Assembly: GCF_000372725.1 (NCBI RefSeq)
Contig: NW_005201287.1
Span: 984,272-1,048,271, forward strand
Reading direction: 5' to 3'
Origin: Emiliania huxleyi CCMP1516
Lineage: Eukaryota > Haptophyta > Isochrysidales > Noelaerhabdaceae
Length of the DNA: 64,000 bases
A program made the translations under genes and the position numbers. This document shows positions 7,869 through 17,486 of the stretch, piece by piece. Each line of letters opens with the position of its first letter. Position 1 is the stretch's first letter. The notes under the pieces are model-generated. The model worked only from the letters and a program-made list of their open reading frames with translations. It was not told the DNA's origin and made no database searches.

Positions 7869-10190
7869 CTACGCGCCTGCCGCATCCGTCGCAGACGTGA
7901 TCCTCTTCGGCGTGATCCTCTCCGTCGCCTCTTCGATGGCGGTGGCGATGTCCGGGTAGGCGGCGCCGCCGTGCTTGCTGTTGTCGAGGCCGGCGTCCTC
8001 GACTTCTTTCGAGATGCGGAGCAAGCCTCCCGCCATGAGGCCCGAGAAGAGGATCGCACTCAGCGCGCCGACCCAGAGGGTGATGAAGACCGTGCCTGCG
8101 GGGCAGGGGCGAGCGTCGGAAGGGAAAGAGAAGAGGGCGCACTTTGACGCGGGAGCGGACCGACGATCTGCGTGGCGAGCAAGAGGCCATCGCCGCCGTA
8201 AAAGACGCCGCACGCCGTGCCAGACTCCGTGTAGGAGTAGTCGCACGTGCAAAAGAAGCCGACGGCGAGGCAGCCCCACAGACCGCACGCGCCGTGGACA
8301 GCGAAGGCGTCGAGCGGGTCGTCGATCTTGAGCCTGCGCATCAAGCACGAGGCGCCGTGGTAGAAGAATGCTCCGATGAAGCCGATGACGACCGACGCCC
8401 AGATCTCGACGGTCGTGCAGCCGGCGGTGATCGAGACGAGCCCTCCCAGCAGCGAGTTGCAGGTGTGGCCGAGGTCCCACACGCCGGGCGACCCTCCGCA
8501 GGAGCCGGGCGCGAAGCGCTTGAGGAGGATCCCCGTGGTGGCGGCCTAGGGTTAGGGTTAGGGTTAGGGTTAGGGTTAGGGTTAGGGTCAGGGTTAGGAG
8601 GATCCCCGTGGTGGCGGCCTAGGGTTAGGGTTAGGGTTAGGGTTAGGGTTAGGGTTAGGGTTAGGAGGATCCCCGTGGTGGCGGCCTATTAGGGTTAGGG
8701 TTAGGGTTAGGGTTAGGGTTAGGGTTAGGGTTAGGGTTAGGGTTAGGGTTAGGGTTAGGGTTAGGGTTAGGGTTAGGGTTAGGGTTAGGGTCAGGGTATG
8801 GGTTAGGGTTAGGGTTAGGAGGATCCCCGTGGTGGCGGCCGTGGCGGCGGAGAGCGTCGTCGTGACGGCGGCGCGGGCCGCGTCGCGCGCGTAGTTGTGG
8901 AGCGCGAGGGTTGAGCCCGGGTTGAAGCCGTACCAGCCGAACCAGAGCAAAAAGGTGCCCAGCACTTGCAGGGACGCCGACTGGCCGGCGAAGGCGTCTG
9001 CGGGGGCGACGCGTGCGCGTGAGGGAGGAGGCGGGGCAGCCGCACCGAAGCAGGCGGGTGCGCACGTTCGGGCAGCTCTCCGAATCGGCCCTTGCGAGGT
9101 CGGATGATGAAGGCACCGGTGAAGGCGCAGATGCCTCCCGTCATGTGCACGACGCCGGAGCCCGCAAAGTCGACCATGCCTGCGGACGGGGCGGGGCGGG
9201 GCGGGTGAGGGGAGGGGGCGGTGGCATTGTCTGCTGGAGGGGGGGGGGAGAGGGGCACCAGTGAGCATCGCGTCCTTGTTAAAGGCGGAGAGGAAGCCGT
9301 GTTCGTCCCACACCCTGCGGCCAGAGAAAAAGGGGTGACCGCTGTTCAGACGTCTGCCACCCCTCCCGGGGTCTGCTCCCCCTCCCCGGGGCTAGCCCCT
9401 GGGCTGGGAGCGTAGTACGCCCGTCGCTGCAGATGCGGAGCGAGGCGAAGGCTGGCAATGGACGCTCCCCGGGGCAGCTGCGCGCGCCAGTGCACCACCG
9501 TCGGGTATACGAAGCCGACGATGGCGAAGACGTACGCGCAGTAGCCAACCAGCGTGCACCGCTCCGCCACAGCGCCGGACGTGATGGTCGCTGCCGCCGC
9601 CGCAAAACAGTACTGGAAGAAGAAGAAGACGGCGTCGTGCCCGTAGTCCTTTTTGCCGGTCGTGTCGTCGGCTCCGGAGAGGGCAAAGTTGTGGCCGCTG
9701 CCGCCGATGAAGGCGTTCCCGTCCTCGCTCTTGTCATAGGCAAAGCCGAACCCAATGAGGTACCTAACAGCAGCGGGCTGGGCTGAGCGCGCCCGCGAAG
9801 GCCCCGCTGACACCGCTCCGGCCCTCGGACACCAGACCAGCCCGCCGAAGCACGCGTCCATGACGGACTTGAGAAGGATGTTCTTGACGCTGCGCATGCG
9901 TACCGATCCCGCCGAGAGCAGCGCGAAGCCCGCCTGCATGAGAAAAACTAGAGCCGCGCAAAAGAGCAGATAGAAGGTGTTCGTCTCGCTCTGCGACCGG
10001 GTGCACGAGGCGTGAGTGGGCGCAAAGGGCGGCGCGGCGCGCCAGCTGTCGCCGCCGGGCGGACCTCGTCAGCTTCGAAGCGGACCTCGTCAGCTTCGAG
10101 CTGTCCGCGCAGCGCCGTGGCGCAGGCCGTCAGCGAAGACACGTTGGCCGTGACCTCTGGACCGAAGTTGCAGGCCGAGAGAGGAGTCAT
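7869..10190 (-). CDS. ammonium transporter (AMT/Mep/Rh family)
   Basis: Membrane channel/transporter for ammonium uptake. Eight exons join to 484 codons: 10190-10086, 9990-9842, 9763-9488, 9314-9259, 9179-9081, 8997-8840, 8545-8161, 8095-7869. Signatures in order: [20 protein letters not shown] (TM1), [39 protein letters not shown] across a splice, [13 protein letters not shown] (first pore His), [33 protein letters not shown] (second pore His) and [15 protein letters not shown] cytosolic tail follows. Introns 1 and 4 use GT donors and introns 2, 3 and 6 use GC. Intron 5 (9080-8998) reads as GA-AG. Intron 6 (8839-8546) is made of telomere-like repeats. A 21-bp tandem duplication sits at the first donor. 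Family assignment is very secure. Confidence 0.95.
8546..8839. repeat. telomere-like (TTAGGG)n arrays with four copies of an exon segment
   Basis: Three TTAGGG arrays (about 8547-8594, 8619-8662 and 8688-8816) with rare variants (TCAGGG, TATGGG) are separated by copies of the 23-nt AMT exon segment AGGAGGATCC...GGTGGCGGC. Copies start at 8523, about 8597, about 8665 and 8817. The outermost copies are 294 bp apart. On the gene strand the block starts GC and ends CCCTAG, so it is removable as a GC-AG intron that restores the AMT frame exactly. Confidence 0.9.
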
Positions 10191-10605
10191 CTGCAAACAA
10201 GGCGGCCAGTGGATGGCGAAGGTCAAAAGGGACTCGGCGGCAAGTCTCTCGGGTGACGGATCACATTTCAAACTCCGAGCTCCGACATTGTGGTGGCTGG
10301 TGGGTGGTTCCGCCTCGAGTCCACCGACCGCATGCGCACGAACGAGCACTTGGAGGACGAACGAACCCGGGCGGGCGCACGAACCATTCCTCTAGCAAGC
10401 ATCAGAGGCTCATTTCAATCCGAAGTACTGACTGACATTCCTCTGACATTCCTCGCATCCGGCACGTACTCGAGTACGCAGAGGCCGCGTCTTCCGCTAC
10501 CCATACTGACCTCATAGAGCTCCCGAACCTCCAATTAATTGTCGCAGACTAAAGGACGGGCGCCCGATCCGTCGGCAAGCCCCGCGTCGCGTCGCCAATA
10601 CCACC
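10191..10605. other. divergent intergenic region, no gene
   Basis: Lies between the AMT start (minus) and the CHI-like gene (plus), so it should contain both promoters. I see no TATA box or other firm element, only CCAATTAATT near 10531. Confidence 0.5.
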
Positions 10606-11616
10606 ATGGAGACGGAGGACCCAGAGGAAGGCGCCCTCTCAGGAGAGCAGAAGGTGGAGGACACCATCATCGATGAGCCCCTGCCGACTGGCGGCCGCAA
10701 CCCGCCGCCCTCACACAAGGCGGCGGGCTGCAGCATCATGCTCACGCTAATGAACGTGTGCCTGCTGCTCACACTCTCGGGCGGGGTGGGCCTCGGACTT
10801 TTGATCTGGCGACGGAAGCACGTCTCGGCCGAGCCAAAGTTTGGCGCCTCGGCCGACGGCACGACGGTAACCCTCAACGGCGTCACCTTCCAAAACGTCA
10901 TCTCATATGGCGACTCGCAGCTCCTCTTTGCAGGCGGCGGGGACCGTTACAAGTACGGGCTGGTCAAGGTGTACACCATCGCTGCATACCTCTCACAGAG
11001 CATGTTTGGCGCTCCAGACTGCCCCGCCGCGTCGCCCGACACCGACGCGATCATTGCGTCGTCCGACGACAAGGCGTTTGAGATCTACATGCAGTTTGGA
11101 ATCTCCATGGACCTCATGACCGAGGCGATTGTCGAGGCGCTGGAGCCGCGACTTCCGGCGGACTCGGTCCATCAAACCATCAAGGCCCTAGAGGATGGGA
11201 TGCTCGCATTCAACATTAACAAACTCTCTTCCGGCAAAAAGATCTACCTGCGGTGCAGCGCAGACATCCTGATCATCACGCTCGACGGGCCGGACACGCC
11301 CGCCCAGGAGGTGAGCAGCCCGGGCCTCTGCTCGGGACTCTGGGAGATGTACATCGGTGCCGACCCCCTAGATAACGGAGCCATCAAATCCGGGTTCGAA
11401 GCGGGCTACAAGGCGCACCTGGCCTCACTCTGCGGCGAGGAGGACGCCTTCTCCTCCGCGTCTGCGCCCGAGAAGCCCGGCTTCTCAGGCATGATGCTAA
11501 AGATGGCGGACACGCTGGACGAGTCGGCGCAGACGGTCTTTGATTTTATGCCCCACCTTCCCATCACCATGGACTCCATGGGCATGACTAAGATGCTGCC
11601 TGATTGGATGCAATGA
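10606..11616 (+). CDS. membrane-anchored chalcone-isomerase-like protein
   Basis: 336 residues, no intron. An acidic cytosolic N-terminus (1-40) is followed by one membrane segment (about 43-68, IMLTLMNVCLLLTLSGGVGLG). A chalcone-isomerase-fold domain runs from about 88 to 283: LNGVTFQNVISYG, then KYGLVKVYTIAAYLS. The C-terminal helix GLWEMYIGADPLDNGAIKSG matches the end of CHI and CHI-like fatty-acid-binding proteins. Family knowledge: most non-plant members lack isomerase activity and bind fatty acids, so flavonoid synthesis is not implied. The C-terminal 50 residues are Met-rich and unconserved to my eye. The single anchor suggests a type II membrane protein. Confidence 0.8.
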   Translation: METEDPEEGALSGEQKVEDTIIDEPLPTGGRNPPPSHKAAGCSIMLTLMNVCLLLTLSGGVGLGLLIWRRKHVSAEPKFGASADGTTVTLNGVTFQNVISYGDSQLLFAGGGDRYKYGLVKVYTIAAYLSQSMFGAPDCPAASPDTDAIIASSDDKAFEIYMQFGISMDLMTEAIVEALEPRLPADSVHQTIKALEDGMLAFNINKLSSGKKIYLRCSADILIITLDGPDTPAQEVSSPGLCSGLWEMYIGADPLDNGAIKSGFEAGYKAHLASLCGEEDAFSSASAPEKPGFSGMMLKMADTLDESAQTVFDFMPHLPITMDSMGMTKMLPDWMQ

Positions 11617-12328
11617 GGAGCGGGAGGGTCCCTCCGCGATAGGAGCGCTCACTCAACGTCTCGCGGCCCACAGGGGCGATGTAACTTAGCTAGCGTGCCT
11701 CTGTCCTCTGCACAAATTTTGATGCGATCCGGGGGGGGGGGTTATTTCCTATGGCTATAGGGGACGCGGCTGGGAGTAGGTGACCCAGAGCCCCGGGGCA
11801 GAGAAATTGGCGACTGGGGCCCGGGGTTTGCCACCCTAACCCGGGAAGTTTTGGGGGTGTTTCAGGGGGGGGGAGCCGGTCTTTAGATTTTTTTTTTCCC
11901 CTTGGGAAAAGGAAAACAGGGTATTTTTAAACCTCAGAATCGGGGGGGGCCGGGTCGCTTTTAAGGGGGGGGCCTTTGAACCCGGGCAAACGGGTTACGT
12001 GTTTGTGGGGGTCCCCAAAAAGGGGAGGTCCCAGGGTTTTTGGGAAAACAGGGGGGCTTTTTCTGGGGTTTTTGCCCTTAAGGCCCCCCCCCCCCCCCCC
12101 CCCCCTCCTCTTGAAGGCTGTGGCGGACCTTCGCAGCACCTCCATGTAGCCAGCCCGTCGCTCCGCCTCCGCCGCGCCCTTTCTGCCGCCGCGACGCCGC
12201 GTCAAAACTATCCGCGCCCGCTGCCGCTGCAGCCCTCGGCGGCCAACCGCCGCCGCCCCACCGCCGCGCCTCCAGCGCCGCTTAGTCCCCCCCCCGGACC
12301 CCCGCGGGTGAGGGAGCAGGCCTGGGCC
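11617..12328. other. homopolymer-inflated stretch, probably poor base calling
   Basis: About 11725-12105 is dominated by runs of G, C, T and A (TTTTTTTTTCCCC, long C tracts near 12085-12105) and by doubled or tripled bases. This is typical of a low-quality read end rather than biology. No gene is credible here. The 3' UTR of the WD40 gene probably starts near 12328. Confidence 0.6.
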
Positions 12329-13725
12329 TCAGGCCTTCATAAACTCCCACACGAGTACGTTCCTGCGGCGCGAGAGAGAGAGACGTGGCCGAGAGGAGGG
12401 GGGGGGGGGCAGGAGGGGAGGGCGGCGGGGCCGGGGGGGCTGCGCGCTTGTCCATGGCGCCCGAGAAGAAGGAGTGGCCCGGCCCCTTTGCGAGACAGCG
12501 CACGACGTCCGAGTGGCCGATCCGCGTGGCGAGGATGCCGCGCTTGTCGAAGGTGGGCATGCGCCACATCTTGATGGCCTGGCGGGGAGGGTGTGGGGCG
12601 GGGGGCGAGATGGGGGCGAGGGGGCGGGGGGGGTGGGACGGGGGGGGGGGCGAGGCGGGGGTGGCATGGCAGGGGTGCCGCCTGGTCATCGCACGCCGTG
12701 AGCAGCACCTGGTCGCCCTCCTCGCCGCCCGCCGTCGGCTCGGACACGACCGCCATCGCCGTCACGCCGGAGGGATGCCCGTGCTGGTTGGTGACGGTGT
12801 GGTCGTGCAGCAGCTCGCCGGTCGGCGACCACACCTTGACGTGCCCGTCGAGGGCCGCAGTGAACAGGTGCGACTCCTCGACCCACATCGCCATCAGCAG
12901 GTTGGTGTGCTCCGTCGCAATCTGCAGCGTGAGCGAGCCGGAGGCGAGGTCCCACAGGCAGACCGCCCCGTTGCGGTCGGCGGAGAGCAGGATGTTGGCC
13001 GCCGTCTTCATCACCTGGATCGGCGCCTGGTGGCCCTTGAGCTCCACCACCGGCGCGAAGCCCGCCGGCGACTCTGCAAACTGCCACGTCTTGACGCCCA
13101 TGTCGTCGCCGGCGGAGAAGAGGTAGGCCCCTCCCTGCGCGAGGCACCAGATGGAGCCCTGGTGCCCCTCGAGGGTCTGCTCGAAGCCGTTGCCCATGTG
13201 CCACACGCGCACCACCCCTTGCCTCCCCCCGACCGCCTGCGTGCCCGCAAAGAGCCACTCGTCAAACACGAGGATCGCCTCGACCGGCGCTCCGGCCTCG
13301 ACCGTGTGGACGCACTCGAAGCTCTGCTCCCACGACCAGAGCTTGACCATGCCGTCCGAAGACCCCGTGAACAGCTGCTTCCGCCCCTCCGCGACGTCCA
13401 TGCACGAGACGGTATTCGTGTGGCCGGTCAGCTTGGCCTGCTGCGTCGGCAGCGTGCTCGCGCCGCCGCCGCCGCCGCGCCCGCCCCTGCCGCCACGCGA
13501 GCTGCCGCGCCCGCCGCCCCATGAGTTGTCGTATCGACCACCCTTGCTGCCGCCCCTGCTGCTCCTCCCACCGCGACTGCTGCCGCCGCGACTGCTGCCG
13601 CCGCCGCTGCCAAATCCCCGCCCGCCGCCGCCGCCGCCGCCGAATCCGCCCCTGCCGCCGCCGTTGTATCCGCCGCCCTTTGAGGAGCCGCTCCTGCCGC
13701 CACTCGATCCGGGGAACGCTGGCAT
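12329..13725 (-). CDS. RGG/Gly-rich WD40-repeat protein (ZFWD-like propeller)
   Basis: 402 residues from three exons that join in frame: 13725-12682, 12578-12448 and 12362-12329. Both introns use GC donors (CCAG|GC and ACAA|GC). Residues 1-85 are Gly/Arg/Ser-rich with RGG and SSRGG units, an RNA-binding type tail. The rest is a beta-propeller with repeats such as LTGHTNTVSCMDVAEG, GSSDGMVKLWSWE and LEGHQGSIWCLAQGG. The last blades (IKMWRMPTFDKRG and GHSDVVRCLAKG) end NVLVWEFMKA. The propeller resembles plant ZFWD proteins, but the CCCH zinc finger of that family is replaced by the RGG tail. A role in mRNA metabolism is inferred. Confidence 0.88.
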
Positions 13726-13835
13726 GACCGCTCCTAGGTACCGTTCAGCTCAACAACGCGGAGAGGAGCGCTTCTGCCCTGCCAGGCGCAACGCAATAAA
13801 GAGAATTTTACCGGCACCCGACCGACTGCACGCAT

Positions 13836-14131
13836 AGTATGTGGGAGACTCGTGCCGCCGCCCCTGCCACCCCTGTGTCAGTGTGCCTGTGGTAGGAGAG
13901 ACTGCCAGCGACAAGCTGGAGGCAGGTCGCTAGACTGAGATGAGACCGCCAGTGGACGTGGGAGTCCACCGCGCACCGCGCTGCGAACCTGTCGTGTCCC
14001 TTGTCAGGAGCAGGAGAGCCCCACCTGTCCCCCTGATCGTCCTTCCAAAATCCTGCTCGTGCAGGTGGGGACCCTGTCCTCGTCCCATCCCTCGTTTGGC
14101 GTGTCTGTTTTGTTTCTTTCTTTCTTTTTCC
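13836..14131 (+). repeat. dispersed repeat, copy 1 of an inverted pair
   Basis: About 290 bp nearly identical, in inverted orientation, to 43752-44040. It runs from GTGGGAGACTC through GGAGGCAGGTCGCTAGACTG and CCTTCCAAAATCCTGCTCGT to a TTTCTTTC tail. The tail joins the (GAAA)n/CCCAAGGGAGGGATGGG family seen elsewhere in the window. No protein frame is conserved between the copies. Confidence 0.88.
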
Positions 14132-14608
14132 ATAGGAAGAGGCGGACGCCCAAGGGTGGGCGACGGCTAGCGCACCACACCCCTCTCCTTAAAATCCCTG
14201 TGTGGTGGCGGCGTGCCGTCATCATCATCCCTCCCTTGAGCTCTGCGTTTTCTTTCTTTCTTTCTTTTGCACGGGACTGGCGCGCACTGGCACGTGCAAA
14301 AAAGAGAATGTTCTTCAGAAAAGAGAAATCAGAAAAAACTTCTACGTACCGACTGCACTCCAAGTGCTAGTCGCAAGTGCCGTGCGCACAACACTAGCCT
14401 AGTGCTAGCCCTAGAGGAAGACTAGCGACTAGGCACGGGACTGGCGCGTATGTAATTGTTCAATTGTTCGTACACACTCGAGTACACACAGGGAAAACCT
14501 CGAAGCCCAACCTCGAAGCCCTGGGTGCTGGGAGCCCTCCCCTTACTCTGTTGGCTGGTGAGCGCCCCTATTGATACACCGTCGGTCTACAGACTACACC
14601 TGAATGCC
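14132..14608. repeat. second repeat module and spacer
   Basis: 14155-14270 carries GACGGCTAGCGCACCACACC, TTAAAATCCCTGTGTGGTGG, CATCCCTCCCTTGAG and (TTTC)n: the same module as 19730-19830, in opposite orientation. The remainder up to the stop of the oxidoreductase gene at 14609 holds no gene that I can see. Confidence 0.75.
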
Positions 14609-15502
14609 TCACTCCCCGGGCTTCTTCAGCAGCGCATGCGCCGGCATCGGGTACCCCACCTCGCCCAGCGTCACGTCGAACGCCCGCATCATCTCCTTCG
14701 TCCCCACGCTCGTGAAGCGCACCTCGCCGCGCCGCGCCTCGTTCTCGCCGCCGGGGAGTGTGCCCCAAACCCCGTCAAAGACCTCGCGCAGGGTGGCTGC
14801 GTCGACGCGCCCGCGCCGCGCACCCGGCACGTCCTCGCGAGTGAAAGTGTCGACGAGCTCGAACCGGCCGGGATAACTTGCCGCCAGGCGGGCGGCCCAC
14901 TCGCGCCAAAAGGTGTCGCCGCTCGACTTTGAGCACCACAGCAGGCGCACGCTCTCGGCTTCAGCCTCGGACAGCTCGATCGCCGCGAGCGGAAGCGCCT
15001 CGGTGATACCGACTCCAAAGGCGACCAGTCCGACGAAGGCACCGGGGTGGCGCGCCTTCTTACCCATCGGAAAGACGTCGATGGACTGGCCGACGGCGAT
15101 GCTGTCGAGGTAGCCAGAGGCGCGGCCGCCCGGGTAGACCTTAAACGTGATGTCAAACTCGCCCTCTCTCGCCGCAGACATGGAGTATGACTTTGGCTTG
15201 TAGTTGGGAACGCACACCTTGACCACGTCGCCGGTCCCAATGTTCACGCCCATGCCGAGTCGGCTGAGAGCGTCCGGGTTGCGGAACGTGAGAGTGTAGA
15301 CCGGAAACCGTTCCGGCGGTGCCGGCTCGACGAGGCACTCCCTGCGCAGCAGCGTGGCCGAGTGGCCGCCAAAGAGACCCGGACCCTGCACCCTGCCGCC
15401 GCCGCCATTGCCGCCGCCCTTGCCGCCGACCTTGCCGCCGCCACCCTCGCCTTTGCCGCCACCCTTGCCGCCACCTTTGACTCCGCTGTAGCCGTCAATC
15501 AT
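14609..15502 (-). CDS. ferredoxin-NADP-reductase-superfamily oxidoreductase
   Basis: 297 residues from ATG 15502, no intron. After a Gly/Lys-rich linker (9-36) comes a flavin-binding beta-barrel: VYTLTFRNPDALSRLGMG, the isoalloxazine motif KSYS at 103-106 (the RxYS position), and PGGRASGYLDSIAVGQSIDV with the GRAS loop for FAD phosphate. The nucleotide-binding half starts at LVAFGVGITEALPLA (about 158-172, the G-x-G-I-T motif). Cytochrome-b5-reductase-like enzymes have this order. Its electron partner is unknown; no heme or iron-sulphur domain is attached. It shares a 259-bp divergent upstream region with the RING protein. The Arg of RxYS is replaced by Lys. Confidence 0.82.
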   Translation of the reverse strand: MIDGYSGVKGGGKGGGKGEGGGGKVGGKGGGNGGGGRVQGPGLFGGHSATLLRRECLVEPAPPERFPVYTLTFRNPDALSRLGMGVNIGTGDVVKVCVPNYKPKSYSMSAAREGEFDITFKVYPGGRASGYLDSIAVGQSIDVFPMGKKARHPGAFVGLVAFGVGITEALPLAAIELSEAEAESVRLLWCSKSSGDTFWREWAARLAASYPGRFELVDTFTREDVPGARRGRVDAATLREVFDGVWGTLPGGENEARRGEVRFTSVGTKEMMRAFDVTLGEVGYPMPAHALLKKPGE

Positions 15503-15761
15503 GGGTACACGACTCAGCTTGCTCGACGCTGAGTGCTCGACGCTATATGAGCCGAACAAGGCGCGCGGCTCTCGATTCGCCGATCCTAACAGGGGGTTCG
15601 GGCTATTTAAATCTGCGGGTACCTGGGTGGCGGGGATAGACAGAAAGAAAAAAAGGCGCCGCGTCGCCCAAAGTGCGTCTGGGTGTCGACGCCTCCCCAC
15701 GACGAGAACTCCGACGACGAAAACGGGCGTTGTCTCTTGGGAGTAGCCACACCTGCACGGC
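15503..15761. promoter_or_regulatory. bidirectional promoter region
   Basis: Only 259 bp separate two divergent start codons. An AT-rich TATTTAAAT at about 15603-15611 stands out in the GC-rich context and could serve as a TATA-like element; its use is inference. Confidence 0.4.
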
Positions 15762-17120
15762 ATGGGCCGCGAGGCGGCACGCCAGCGCGAGCGACGGGCC
15801 GTGTACCATGCGATCCGTTCGGGCAGCCTGCACCGGCGCGCGCCCACGCTGGACGAAGTTGCGGCGCTCTTCCGCGCCATCGACCACAGGGACGTGAAGG
15901 CGTACGGCGTCTGCACGCTGGCCGCGCTCGACCTCGACACCTTGCATCCAATGCCGCCGTGGCTGCGCCAGTACATGCCCGGCGCCGAGCGACGTGTCAC
16001 ACTGCTCGGCTATGCCGCCCTCCGCCGGCGGCACGGCGCGGTCAAGCACCTGCTCGTCGCCGGCGCAGCTCCCACCGTGTCCGAGCGCTGCCCGGGCGGG
16101 GCCATCGAGTCGGAGGCGGAGGACGCGCGGCTGCGCGAGGCGCTCTCGCGGCGGTACGGCGCCGGGATCGCGAGTGCCGCGGCGGTGTACGCAGTCGAGC
16201 TCGTCGCGCGGCTGCGCTCCTTTGCCGCGCGCGATGCGGCGCGTGGCGCGTCGCTGCCTCCCTGCTCCGTGTGCGGAGAGAGTGGGTCGACCGCATGTTT
16301 CGACGCGTGCGGCTGCCCGTGCTGCGAGGCCTGCGTTTGGGGGGCGCTGCTGCGGCCTGGCAACGGCGGCGGTGAGATGCGATGCCCGCGCTGCGGCTCG
16401 GTCCCGCCGCTGCGCGGCGGTGGCGAGGGTGCGGCGGCAGCAGCGGAGGTGGTTGCTGTCGCTGCTGCTGACGGTGCTGCTGCTGACGGTGCCGGTGCAT
16501 TCGATGGCGGTGGTGGTGGTGCTGCTGCTGCTGCTTGGACGTGCGAGTGCTGCGCGTGCGACACAAACGGCGCCCACCGGCAGTGCTGTCGCATTTGCGC
16601 GGCGAGGCGCGCGCCGCCGAGCCGCCCGCCGCCGCCGAGCTTCTGCGGAGACCTCGAGACCTCGCGACCTCGAGCGAGCCTGCAGCCGCCGAGCGTTGGC
16701 GACGACCTCGCACCCAGCCAAGCTTGCAGGGCCAGGGCCAGCGAGGCTGCGGCGGAGTGTCTTCTCGCGAGACGCAATTGGCGACCGGAGACTTGCCGGG
16801 CGGAGGAGGAGGCGGTCTGTGAGTGTGAGGCGCGCGCCGCCAACGCGCTAGCTCCCGCCCGCGGAGGCGGAGGTGGAGGCGGCGGAGGAGGAGACGGAGG
16901 AGGGGGCGGCGCGCGCGCCGTCGTCGAGTTGGCGGTGGCGAGGCGCCGCTCCTTTGGTCGGCGGCTCTGTTTCCTCACGGGCTCAGCCATCCTCACGGGC
17001 TCGGCCAGCATGTCGGCGGCCGGAGCGAGCTCAAAGGGCGACACGCTTGTGGCTGGATTGGACCACCCACCGCTTCAGCTCCAGATCGTCCTCGACCGGC
17101 GGCAGCTCACGGGCGCGGGA

Positions 17121-17171
<51 letters not shown>

Positions 17172-17486
17172 TGCGGCGGCTGCGGCGGCGGCGGCCCTCT
17201 CTGCCCCGCGCCCGACGGCAGCGAGGCTCTGCTTGCGATGGCGCACGCCGCGCCCGGCGACCGCGTGCGCGCGAGCGGCGCGCTGCGGGCGGTGCGGGGC
17301 ACGCGCGACGGCGAGGACGGCGCGGCGCGCTGGGAGGTCGTCGCCGACAGCGTGCAGCTGCTGCGACCGGTCGTCCTGCCGGCCGAGGAAGGTCCCTCTG
17401 CCAGCGGGCGCCCACTCGCGATGCGGCGTAGGGCGGCGGGTGGCGGCTCGGCTGCGGGCGTGGGCGCCGCGGCTCCTTCGCGGTGA
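15762..17486 (+). CDS. ankyrin / RING-like / RanBP2-zinc-finger protein
   Basis: 574 residues, no intron required. An ankyrin-like repeat lies at about 78-105 (TLLGYAALRRRHGAVKHLLV). A Cys-rich RING-like module at 168-212 has Cys 168, 171, 179, 183, 185, 187/188 and 191, then CPRC at 208-211; it lacks an obvious His ligand, so it is all-Cys or U-box-like. A RanBP2-type finger is at 259-280 (WTCECCACDTN followed by CCRIC). The C-terminal part includes a long Gly run from a (GGC)n tract (17122-17165) and a segment LQIVLDRRQLTG. The combination suggests an E3 ubiquitin ligase that binds ubiquitin or RNA through the second finger (inference). Much of 220-400 is low complexity. Confidence 0.7.

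Noticed and set aside
8547..8816. Chromosome end or scaffold misjoin at the TTAGGG arrays
   Set aside because: The AMT gene continues in frame on both sides with the same exon segment at each edge; a misjoin would not restore the transporter. It remains listed as a test in the finding.
8594..9313. AMT protein reading through the telomere repeats as (TL)n and (NP)n
   Set aside because: The frame shifts between arrays and stops before the conserved [10 protein letters not shown] exon; splicing as a GC-AG intron is far better.
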